A stretch of DNA of 5,696 nt from Actinomycetota bacterium. Its GTDB lineage: Bacteria; Actinomycetota; Geothermincolia; Fen-727; JAQURN01. Within the stretch, counting starts at the first letter, position 1; every line of letters starts with the position of its first letter. Positions 1 to 5,696 of the stretch are shown here, piece by piece. The position numbers and the translations under genes are program-made. The notes beneath the pieces are model-generated. The model made no database searches. It was not told the origin of the DNA and worked only from the letters and a program-made list of their open reading frames with translations. The stretch spans positions 1-5,696 of the forward strand of contig JAQURN010000089.1 in NCBI GenBank assembly GCA_028715585.1, in the 5' to 3' direction.

Positions 1-42
1 ATGGTAGGTAACCTTAAACTCGGTAAACAATTCTTCCGGCAT
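1..42 (-). CDS. N-terminal start of an unidentified protein, cut by window edge
   Basis: A minus-strand ATG at 42-40 opens a frame that stays open to base 1 and encodes MPEELFTEFKVTYH. The start is supported by a strong Shine-Dalgarno (AGGAGG, 52-47) four bases upstream. The thiolase gene on the same strand ends 49 bp upstream, so the two are probably co-transcribed. Fourteen residues are too few to assign a family. From operon position alone, an acyl-CoA or lipid metabolism role is plausible, but that is inference. There is no nucleotide-binding glycine motif at the very N-terminus, so nothing here specifically points to a FadB-type hydroxyacyl-CoA dehydrogenase. Confidence 0.7.
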   Translation of the reverse strand, partial: MPEELFTEFKVTYH

Positions 43-44
43 TA

Positions 45-54
45 TTCCTCCTTT
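45..54 (-). promoter_or_regulatory. Strong ribosome binding site for the leftmost partial gene
   Basis: The minus strand reads AAAGGAGGAA immediately before the ATG at 42. This near-perfect Shine-Dalgarno is the main reason for calling a gene from only 14 codons. Confidence 0.75.
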
Positions 55-91
55 CGGGAAAGCTGGTTAAGCAAATCCCTGACCCAATTTT

Positions 92-1279
92 TCAGCCCAC
101 ATTTTCCCAAAGAACAGCTCCCCCCATACCGAGCCCGACGCACATTGTCGAGAGCCCGTATTTGGCTTCGGGATGGAGCTCGAATAGTTTTGCCAGGTGC
201 ATATGGAGACGAGCTCCTGATGAGGCAAGCGGATGCCCGAAGGCGATTGCTCCACCTAGCTGGTTAAGCCTTTTGTCTTCTATTCCATCGAGATGGAAAT
301 GTTCGATGAAGGCAAGGCACTGAATTGCGAAAGCCTCGTTCAGCTCGATGAAGTCGATGTCGTCAATGCTCATTCCCGCGCGCTCGAGCACTTTCTCGGT
401 AGCGGGGATTGGACCCAACCCCATCAATTCTGGCTTTACTCCCATGTAGGCGTATCCAATTGGACGCATCTTTGGTTTGATTCCCAACTCCTCAGCCTTT
501 GCCGCTGAAGCGATGATGCAACCCGCCGCTCCATCATTTAGGCCGGAAGAGTTTCCAGGCGTAACCCTGCCTCCTTTTCTGAACGGTCTCCTCAAATCCC
601 TCATGTTTTCGAGGGTAGCTTCCGGTCGCGGCTGCTCGTCGGTAGCTGCTACCTTCCATCCTTCCGGTGTCCAGACTGTCATTGGAGCAATCATGTCATC
701 CAGGTATCCCGCGTCGAGCGCCGCCTTTGCTTTTTTCTGGCAATGGACGGAGTATTCGTCAGCCATTTCTTTTGTCAAGTGAGGGTAGAGGTCATGAATG
801 TTCTCTGCCGTCATCCCCATGTTGAGAGCGCTTATATCTACCAGCTTCTCGGAGATGAACCTCGGGTTTGGGTCGGCTCCCTGTCCCATGGGGTGGTGGA
901 ACATGTGTTCCACTCCTCCGGCGATGATGATGTCGGCGACATTACAGGCTATATCGCTGATGGCGTTGTTGATTGCTGTCATTCCCCCGGCGCACATTCT
1001 GTCTACTGAGCATCCAGGTGTGCTCACAGGAAGCCCGGCGAGCAAAGCCGTTGTGCGTCCCAGCGTCAAACCCTGATCGCCCATCTGAGTGGTCGCTCCC
1101 CAAATGTTGTCCTCCACCATTTCGGGTTTTATTTGGGGATTCCGCTTGAGAAGGCTTCTTATTACCTTCACAACCATGTCGTCTGCCCTAGTGTTGGCAA
1201 ATATGCCATTGGGCCGCGATTTTCCGAAAACGGTGCGGACGCCGTCGATGTAATACACATCTCTTAGCTCTTTTTGCAT
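92..1279 (-). CDS. fadA: 3-ketoacyl-CoA thiolase (acetyl-CoA C-acyltransferase), FadA type
   Basis: A 395-residue thiolase, predicted to cleave 3-ketoacyl-CoA with free CoA into acetyl-CoA and a shortened acyl-CoA in cytoplasmic beta-oxidation; the reverse condensation is possible. Visible motifs are the nucleophilic cysteine Cys96 in DRMCAGG, the GGVEHM segment at 121-126, NEAFA at 314-318, the catalytic GHP with His349, and Cys380 in TMCVGLGMGG near the C-terminus. The spacing and the Cys-Val-Gly-Leu-Gly form resemble E. coli FadA (387 aa) more than biosynthetic acetoacetyl-CoA thiolases. The start is set at the ATG at 1279, preceded by AAGGGGGT (1291-1284). A longer in-frame reading from 1363 would add 28 unconserved residues and run into the candidate promoter, so I reject it. 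The loop around the catalytic histidine reads NQLGGAIAFGHPLASSGAR, where FadA has an asparagine before the glycine pair and a glycine after HPL. The substrate chain length cannot be judged from sequence, and an acetyl-CoA acetyltransferase role is not excluded. Confidence 0.93.
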   Translation of the reverse strand: MQKELRDVYYIDGVRTVFGKSRPNGIFANTRADDMVVKVIRSLLKRNPQIKPEMVEDNIWGATTQMGDQGLTLGRTTALLAGLPVSTPGCSVDRMCAGGMTAINNAISDIACNVADIIIAGGVEHMFHHPMGQGADPNPRFISEKLVDISALNMGMTAENIHDLYPHLTKEMADEYSVHCQKKAKAALDAGYLDDMIAPMTVWTPEGWKVAATDEQPRPEATLENMRDLRRPFRKGGRVTPGNSSGLNDGAAGCIIASAAKAEELGIKPKMRPIGYAYMGVKPELMGLGPIPATEKVLERAGMSIDDIDFIELNEAFAIQCLAFIEHFHLDGIEDKRLNQLGGAIAFGHPLASSGARLHMHLAKLFELHPEAKYGLSTMCVGLGMGGAVLWENVG

Positions 1280-1283
1280 GCTT

Positions 1284-1291
1284 ACCCCCTT
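1284..1291 (-). promoter_or_regulatory. Ribosome binding site fixing the thiolase start
   Basis: The minus strand reads AAGGGGGT, then AAGC, then ATG at 1279. No comparable site precedes the upstream in-frame ATG at 1363, so this site decides the start. Confidence 0.75.
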
Positions 1292-1367
1292 CTGCTTGCT
1301 TTCCTTCAATTCCCTTTCCGTGAAGATTGGGCTTGGACGATGGAATCTTCTCCGATTGAGCAAAGAG

Positions 1368-1376
1368 ATTCTACCA
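1368..1376 (-). promoter_or_regulatory. Candidate extended -10 promoter for the thiolase operon
   Basis: The minus strand reads TGGTAGAAT: a TG dinucleotide, one base, then TAGAAT, which is five of six to the TATAAT consensus. Bases just upstream are AT-rich. No good -35 lies at 16-18 bp (GGGCTT at 17 bp; TTGAAG occurs only at a 13-bp spacing), which fits the reduced -35 dependence of extended -10 promoters. The predicted leader is about 80 nt. This is motif reading only. Confidence 0.4.
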
Positions 1377-1405
1377 TATTTTTCAACTTCAAGCCCTAGC
1401 TAGTT

Positions 1406-1422
1406 ATCTCTTTTGTAGAGAT
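1406..1422. repeat. Short inverted repeat between divergent promoters, possible operator
   Basis: ATCTCT (1406-1411) and AGAGAT (1417-1422) are perfect 6-bp arms around a 5-bp centre. The right arm ends on the T of the TG element of the rightward candidate promoter, so a bound protein would cover its -35 and spacer region. A related AAAGAGAT at 1362-1369 overlaps the leftward -10 and is the exact complement of 1406-1413. A regulator site is inference; arms this short can arise by chance. Confidence 0.3.
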
Positions 1423-1430
1423 GATACAAT
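1422..1430 (+). promoter_or_regulatory. Candidate extended -10 promoter for the response regulator gene
   Basis: The sequence reads TGATACAAT: TG, one base, then TACAAT, five of six to the -10 consensus. The upstream -35 position is weak (TAGTTA at an 18-bp spacing). Initiation here would leave a leader of about 75 nt before the ATG at 1513. This is motif reading only. Confidence 0.35.
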
Positions 1431-1512
1431 TTCCATGGCGCAGTTTGCGGTTTTTGGTTCTATGTGAAAAGAGCATAAGGTTTTTCTCACCATTAAGTGA
1501 TGGGAACTAGGA

Positions 1513-2976
1513 ATGGCAGGGGAAAAGATACTTCTTGCCGATGACAATAAACTCGTTGTAAAGATAACCTCCGCTATCCTCGAAGGCGCTGGATACTCTG
1601 TAGAGGTAGCCTGGGACGGGCTCGAGGCTATCAACAAAGCTTACACGGAGAACCCAGACATCGTCATCTTAGATGTAGAGATGCCGAAGGTAAGCGGGCT
1701 TCAGGTTCTCAGGCTTTTAAGGGATGACAACTACACTCGTGACATCCCAGTGGTAATGCTCACTGGGAGAGACCGCCCAAGCGACATGTTTTGGGGGATT
1801 AAAACTGGCGCGGATGCTTACATGACTAAGGGGTTCAAGCCGGAAGAGCTCCTGGAAGTTGTCGAGCAGAAACTTCGCGAGGGGAAGGAGGGAAGAAACA
1901 AACGCGATAAGGTAGATGTCCCAAAGGCGGAGCTCGAGGAAGAGTGGATCTTGAGCCGTGTCGTAGATTTGTTGGATTCCAAGCTTTTTGAGTCAACCCT
2001 ATTGAACGAGCTTGGGTCGCTTGCAAGTGCTGGTCATGATTACCGAAAAACACTCGGAGAGGTGTTGGAAATCGTGGCTAGGGTGGCGGGAAACGCGATT
2101 GGTGGCATCTTGATGATTGGTGAAGAGAATATCGTGATTGATGTCGAGGCTCCTGTTGCCCCCAAACTGGTCGAGGAATTAAAAGGGCGCCTCCTGAACC
2201 TGGTTGCCGATTACGGTTTCGAATCCCTGAACCCTGAAAGAGTAGAGGTGACCGTCTTCGGCGGAGCCAACATCAAAGAGGATGAAGCGCTAGAGTCCAC
2301 TCCTTATTCCTTCGTTTATACGCCGCTTTCCTCGCAGAAGAAGGTGATTGGATTGGCAATGCTGGCGCAAAGGGAAAGCTTGGTGTTCACGAGGGAGGCG
2401 CAAGCGATTTTTGGTATGCTCAAGAACCAAATGTCAATAGTCGTGGACAACGCAAGGCTCTATGAAGCCGCGAGGCAGCTCGCGATTACCGATGGCCTGA
2501 CCAGAATATACAACCATCGCTTTTTCCAGGAGATGTTCGAGAAGGAATATAAGCGCTCCGACAGATATAACACTGTCTTCAGCCTCATAATGATAGACAT
2601 AGACCATTTCAAGAAAGTCAACGACACATATGGGCATCTTTGTGGTGACGAGATACTCAAAGGCTTGGCAAACGTGGTAAAGAGCCACCTCAGATCCATG
2701 GACATCCTGGCAAGGTACGGAGGAGAGGAATTTGTGATTCTTCTCCCGGAAACAACAGGCGAAGAGGCTTTTCTGGCTGCGGAGAGAATAAGGGAAGCTG
2801 TCGAAAATTATGTTTTTGTGGGAGGTGACAAGGGACTTCACATAACTGTTAGCCAGGGAGTTGCCACCTATCCCAGCTCAGGGATACATGACCGCTACGA
2901 CATACTCGAAAAAGCCGATAGAGCCCTCTATGAGGCGAAGGAATCAGGGCGTAACAGGACTGTCTTCAAGGATTGA
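1513..2976 (+). CDS. Response regulator diguanylate cyclase (REC-GAF-GGDEF)
   Basis: A 487-residue soluble signalling protein predicted to make cyclic di-GMP from two GTP when phosphorylated by an unseen histidine kinase. Residues 1-125 are a REC domain with the acidic pair Asp10/Asp11, phosphoacceptor Asp54 in ILDVEMP, Thr84 and Lys106. A charged linker (120-150) leads to a GAF-like sensory domain at about 160-315, ligand unknown. The helix at 312-325 joins the GGDEF domain, which starts at ITDGLT (325-330). Metal and substrate positions are visible in IDIDHFKKVND (361-371) with Asp362 and Asn370, then GDE at 378-380. The active-site loop is GGEEF (403-407), an accepted variant of GGDEF. The RSMD motif at 394-397, five residues before it, matches the RxxD product-inhibition site. 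The protein therefore looks catalytically competent and feedback-inhibited. One oddity is that Lys106 is followed by Gly where most REC domains have Pro. No transmembrane segment is seen. The start is favoured because MAGEKILLADD is a standard REC opening, although its ribosome site is weak. No cognate kinase is in the window. Confidence 0.94.
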   Translation: MAGEKILLADDNKLVVKITSAILEGAGYSVEVAWDGLEAINKAYTENPDIVILDVEMPKVSGLQVLRLLRDDNYTRDIPVVMLTGRDRPSDMFWGIKTGADAYMTKGFKPEELLEVVEQKLREGKEGRNKRDKVDVPKAELEEEWILSRVVDLLDSKLFESTLLNELGSLASAGHDYRKTLGEVLEIVARVAGNAIGGILMIGEENIVIDVEAPVAPKLVEELKGRLLNLVADYGFESLNPERVEVTVFGGANIKEDEALESTPYSFVYTPLSSQKKVIGLAMLAQRESLVFTREAQAIFGMLKNQMSIVVDNARLYEAARQLAITDGLTRIYNHRFFQEMFEKEYKRSDRYNTVFSLIMIDIDHFKKVNDTYGHLCGDEILKGLANVVKSHLRSMDILARYGGEEFVILLPETTGEEAFLAAERIREAVENYVFVGGDKGLHITVSQGVATYPSSGIHDRYDILEKADRALYEAKESGRNRTVFKD

Positions 2977-3082
2977 TTTTGTGCTCGAAAAACATAGCCT
3001 CTTGCCAAATCACAACGTATACATCATGAGGCATAACCCCCATTGAACTTGCCGCTTTCACATAGGGAAACCTCATCCGAGC

Positions 3083-3091
3083 TGGTATATA
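3083..3091 (+). promoter_or_regulatory. Candidate extended -10 promoter for clpB
   Basis: The sequence reads TGGTATATA, with TG one base before an AT-rich -10 hexamer, continuing into further TATA-like steps to 3095. No consensus -35 lies at 16-18 bp (TAGGGA at 17 bp). Initiation about seven bases downstream would give a leader near 65-70 nt. It looks like a housekeeping-sigma promoter rather than a sigma-32 promoter. Confidence 0.4.
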
Positions 3092-3111
3092 TAAGAGCAA
3101 CAAACTTTTTG

Positions 3112-3129
3112 AGTCCCAGCTCTGGGGCT
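3112..3129 (+). promoter_or_regulatory. Stem-loop in the predicted clpB leader
   Basis: AGTCCCA (3112-3118) can pair with TGGGGCT (3123-3129) as a 7-bp stem with one U-G pair and a GCTC tetraloop. It lies near the 5' end of the leader predicted from the promoter at 3083. No T-run follows, so it is not an intrinsic terminator. It does not include the ribosome binding site at 3154-3158. A role in transcript stability or regulation is only possible. Confidence 0.35.
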
Positions 3130-3153
3130 GAGTAAACCGCAAAATAAAGTGAC

Positions 3154-3158
3154 GGAGG
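3154..3158 (+). promoter_or_regulatory. Ribosome binding site deciding the clpB start
   Basis: GGAGG sits eight bases before the ATG at 3167. An in-frame GTG at 3149 would add six residues, but it has no Shine-Dalgarno in front of it and overlaps this site, so the ATG is chosen. Confidence 0.75.
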
Positions 3159-3166
3159 TTTTAGAG

Positions 3167-5696
3167 ATGTTTAATCCAGAAAGAATAACCGTAAAAACAC
3201 AGGAAGCACTTGCCCAAGCTCAGGCAATTGCGCGGGAGATGAGTCACCAGGAAGTGGACGTGGAGCATCTTTTGCTTGCCCTGGTAAACCAGCGTGATGG
3301 CGTTGTTTACTCTATGCTAGAAAAAATCGGGGCGCGTCCCGAGGTGGTGGCGGAGAAACTCGAAAACGAGCTTCTCAAAAAGCCAAAGGTACACGGTGAG
3401 GTCAAGCAGTACGTTTCGCCACGCTTGGAGAAGCTCCTTGACGAGGCCTCCAACCTTGCGCAAAAACTAAAAGACGAATATGTAAGCACGGAGCATCTCC
3501 TCCTTGCGGTGTTAGAGACAGGAGGTCCTGGTGCTGAGATTCTTTCCGCCCTTGGGGTGTCATCCGCTGATTTGCTGAAAGCTCTCGCGGAGATACGTGG
3601 GTCTCAGCGGGTAACGGACCAGAATCCTGAGGACAAATACCAAGTTTTAGAGAAATATGCCCGCGATCTTACCCTTGAGGCAAAGCAAGGAAAACTCGAC
3701 CCGGTTATAGGTCGTGATGAGGAGATAAGAAGAGTCATACAGGTGCTCTCAAGGAGGACGAAAAATAACCCTGTTCTCATCGGCGACCCCGGGGTTGGGA
3801 AAACGGCGATAGTCGAGGGTTTGGCAAGACGCATAGTCGAGGGAGACGTCCCGGAGACATTGAAATCCAAGCGCCTACTTGCGCTCGACATCGGCTCGCT
3901 GGTAGCGGGTTCCAAGTACAGGGGCGAATTCGAGGATAGATTAAAGGCGGTGCTAAAGGAAATTTCGAAGTCGGAGGGGGAAATAATCCTTTTCATAGAC
4001 GAGCTCCACACGATTGTTGGCGCGGGATCCGCCGAGGGAGCGGTTGACGCGTCGAACATGCTCAAGCCCGCGCTTGCCAGAGGAGAACTCCATTGTATAG
4101 GAGCCACCACCCTTGACGAGTATAGAAAATACATCGAGAAGGACGCTGCTTTAGAGAGGCGTTTTCAGCCCATTTTAGTGGGGGAGCCTTCGGTGGAGGA
4201 AACGATTTCCATCCTGCGCGGGTTAAAGGAAAGATATGAAATACACCATGGGGTGCGGATAAAGGATTCCGCGCTCGTGGCTGCTGCCGTCCTCTCCGAC
4301 CGCTACATTTCTGACCGTTTTCTGCCCGACAAGGCAATCGATCTCATCGACGAGGCTGCGAGCAGGTTGAGAATCGAGATAGATAGTCGTCCCACGGAGG
4401 TGGACGAAGTGGAGCGGCGCATCAGGCAGTTGGAAATCGAGCGCGAGGCTTTGAGGAAGGAAAAAGACGAAGCAAGTCGACAAAGGCTGGAAAAAATCGA
4501 GAAAGAGCTTGCCGATTTGCGGGAAGAGTTGAGCGGTCTGGAAGCGCATTGGCAGAACGAGAAGAAGGCAATAACGAGAATACGCGAACTCAAAGAAAGA
4601 ATCGAGCAATTGAGGCAGGAGGAACAAACCGCGGAGCGCACGGGGAACCTCGAGAAAGCCGCGCAGATAAAATACGGCTCCCTCATCGAAGCTGAGAAAC
4701 AGCTCGAAGAGGAAAACCGAAAGCTTGCAGGTCTCCAGGAAGGAAGAAAGATGCTAAAAGAGGAGGTGGATGAGGAAGACATAGCCGAGGTGGTGGCAAA
4801 ATGGACAGGCATACCCGTTTCCCGTTTGATGGAAGGCGAAGTCGAGAAGCTCATTCACATGGAAGAAAGGCTTTCGAGAAGAGTGGTAGGACAAGATGAG
4901 GCAATCGCGGCGATATCGAATGCTATAAGGCGCGCAAGGGTAGGGCTTCAGGACCCCAATAGACCCATAGGTACATTTATTTTCCTGGGCCCCACTGGTG
5001 TAGGAAAGACCGAGCTTGCGAGAACTCTCGCCGAGTTTCTCTTTGACGACGATAGGGCAATGGTGCGCATTGACATGAGTGAATATATGGAAAAGCACAC
5101 AGTGTCCAGGCTAATTGGCGCCCCGCCAGGGTACGTTGGATACGAGGAAGGGGGTCAATTAACGGAAGCGGTAAGGAGAAAGCCTTATACCGTGGTACTC
5201 CTCGACGAAATAGAGAAGGCGCATGACGATGTGTTCAACATCCTCCTTCAGATAATGGATGACGGGCGGCTCACTGATGGCCACGGGCGGACGGTGGATT
5301 TCAAGAATACGGTCATTATCATGACCTCGAACATAGGGAGCCAATCGCTTGCCACTGGTGAGGGTGAGCGGGAGGCGATGAAAGAAAAAGTCCTTGCTGA
5401 GCTTAGGGAAAGATTTAAGCCGGAGTTTCTTAATAGGGTAGATGAAATACTTGTTTTCAATCCCCTTTCAAAGGAAGACATCCGAAAGATAGTCGATATC
5501 CGGTTGGAGTACTTGAAAGAGCGCCTCCGCCAGCGCAATATCACTATTGAGTTCGAAGACAAGGCAAAAGACCTTCTAGCGGAGAAGGGATTTGACCCTG
5601 TGTATGGAGCAAGGCCGCTCAAGAGGGTGATTCAACGAGAAATCGAAGACCCTCTTGCCATAAAGATACTTGAAGGCGAGATTACCGAAGGTCAAG
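3167..5696 (+). CDS. clpB: ATP-dependent protein disaggregase ClpB (Hsp100), 3' end cut by window
   Basis: 843 codons are open to the window edge; E. coli ClpB has 857, so only about 10-30 residues should be missing. ClpB is a hexameric cytoplasmic AAA+ chaperone that threads aggregated proteins through its pore together with DnaK. The N-domain (1-145) shows two Clp repeats, each with an EHLLLA motif (33-38, 109-114). NBD1 has Walker A GDPGVGKT (206-213, Lys212), pore-loop Tyr251 in KYRGEF, Walker B with Glu279 and the Arg331/Arg332 pair. A long charged coiled-coil middle domain spans about 410-530, which separates ClpB from ClpA and largely from ClpC. NBD2 has Walker A GPTGVGKT with Lys614, pore-loop Tyr656 in GYVGYEEGG, Walker B LLDEIEKAH with Glu681, arginine finger Arg757 in FLNRVDE and sensor-2 Arg816 in GARPLKR. 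No ClpP-binding IGF/IGL loop follows NBD2 Walker B, so it is a disaggregase and not a protease unfoldase. No frameshift or stop is seen. Partners such as dnaK or grpE are not in the window. Confidence 0.97.
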   Translation, partial: MFNPERITVKTQEALAQAQAIAREMSHQEVDVEHLLLALVNQRDGVVYSMLEKIGARPEVVAEKLENELLKKPKVHGEVKQYVSPRLEKLLDEASNLAQKLKDEYVSTEHLLLAVLETGGPGAEILSALGVSSADLLKALAEIRGSQRVTDQNPEDKYQVLEKYARDLTLEAKQGKLDPVIGRDEEIRRVIQVLSRRTKNNPVLIGDPGVGKTAIVEGLARRIVEGDVPETLKSKRLLALDIGSLVAGSKYRGEFEDRLKAVLKEISKSEGEIILFIDELHTIVGAGSAEGAVDASNMLKPALARGELHCIGATTLDEYRKYIEKDAALERRFQPILVGEPSVEETISILRGLKERYEIHHGVRIKDSALVAAAVLSDRYISDRFLPDKAIDLIDEAASRLRIEIDSRPTEVDEVERRIRQLEIEREALRKEKDEASRQRLEKIEKELADLREELSGLEAHWQNEKKAITRIRELKERIEQLRQEEQTAERTGNLEKAAQIKYGSLIEAEKQLEEENRKLAGLQEGRKMLKEEVDEEDIAEVVAKWTGIPVSRLMEGEVEKLIHMEERLSRRVVGQDEAIAAISNAIRRARVGLQDPNRPIGTFIFLGPTGVGKTELARTLAEFLFDDDRAMVRIDMSEYMEKHTVSRLIGAPPGYVGYEEGGQLTEAVRRKPYTVVLLDEIEKAHDDVFNILLQIMDDGRLTDGHGRTVDFKNTVIIMTSNIGSQSLATGEGEREAMKEKVLAELRERFKPEFLNRVDEILVFNPLSKEDIRKIVDIRLEYLKERLRQRNITIEFEDKAKDLLAEKGFDPVYGARPLKRVIQREIEDPLAIKILEGEITEGQ

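Larger units (their letters stand above)
2977..3166 (+). other. Intergenic region between the cyclase gene and clpB
   Basis: 190 bp without a gene. I see no hairpin plus T-run terminator after the cyclase stop, so read-through into clpB is possible. The distal half holds the candidate clpB promoter, a leader stem-loop and the clpB ribosome binding site. I found no CIRCE element (TTAGCACTC with an inverted partner), no HspR-type inverted CTTGAGT and no CtsR-type tandem GGTCAAA. Confidence 0.6.

Noticed and set aside
1..267. Plus-strand open frame starting with ATG at base 1
   Set aside because: It lies antisense to the thiolase C-terminus, has no recognisable protein motifs, and its start has no visible upstream context. 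The minus strand here carries the conserved thiolase histidine and cysteine motifs.
1280..1363. 28-residue N-terminal extension of the thiolase
   Set aside because: The residues match no thiolase N-terminus, the upstream ATG has no ribosome site, and the extension would begin inside the candidate promoter region.
3036..3048. CCCCCATTG and TTGAAC upstream of clpB as a sigma-32 promoter
   Set aside because: CCCCAT resembles a sigma-32 -10, but no CTTGAAA lies 13-17 bp upstream. The TTGAAC overlaps and follows it, so the order is wrong.
3026..3076. ATGAGG (3026-3031) and CCTCAT (3071-3076) as an inverted repeat
   Set aside because: Six-base arms 39 bp apart are expected by chance in a region this size, and nothing else supports a structure.
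3106..3134. TTTGAGT and TGAGTAAA near 3108-3134 as an HspR operator (HAIR)
   Set aside because: The copies are direct, not inverted, and no ACTCAAG partner lies at the required spacing.
3604..4134. 176-codon minus-strand open frame opposite clpB NBD1
   Set aside because: It is antisense to Walker and pore-loop coding sequence and is low-complexity, rich in Ser, Phe and Pro, as expected from a shadow frame.
4303..4854. 183-codon minus-strand open frame opposite the ClpB middle domain
   Set aside because: Its Ser-, Phe- and Arg-rich composition is the reverse complement of Glu- and Lys-rich coiled-coil codons. It has no independent motif.

Overview
The window is ordinary bacterial chromosome of roughly balanced base composition by eye. 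It holds four protein-coding regions, two of them cut by the window edges, and two intergenic stretches. The genes are densely packed. Arg codons AGA and AGG and Ile codon ATA are used freely. Three of the four starts have purine-rich Shine-Dalgarno sequences. No gene here fixes the taxon. I infer a Gram-positive or deep-branching bacterium only weakly, and would not rely on it.

Left part, minus strand (1-1279): a FadA-type 3-ketoacyl-CoA thiolase of 395 residues is read leftward. After 49 bp it is followed by the first 14 codons of another gene that has its own strong ribosome binding site and leaves the window at base 1. These two are probably one fatty-acid or acyl-CoA operon.

Middle (1280-1512): a 233-bp divergent intergenic region. 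It contains a candidate extended -10 promoter for each direction and a repeated AGAGAT/ATCTCT motif, part of which forms a short inverted repeat between the two promoters.

Right part, plus strand (1513-5696): a 487-residue response regulator with REC, GAF-like and GGDEF domains is predicted to be a diguanylate cyclase with intact catalytic and product-inhibition motifs. A 190-bp gap follows, with a candidate extended -10 promoter and a leader stem-loop. Then comes clpB, the Hsp100 disaggregase, complete except for roughly the last 10 to 30 residues. Its Walker, pore-loop and arginine-finger residues are all present, and no frameshift is seen over 843 codons.

The genes do not form one pathway. 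They represent acyl-CoA thiolysis, cyclic-di-GMP signalling and protein disaggregation. No mobile element, CRISPR array, tRNA, rRNA or integration site was seen, and I found no convincing new system. The points most worth checking are the divergent promoter region and the clpB leader.
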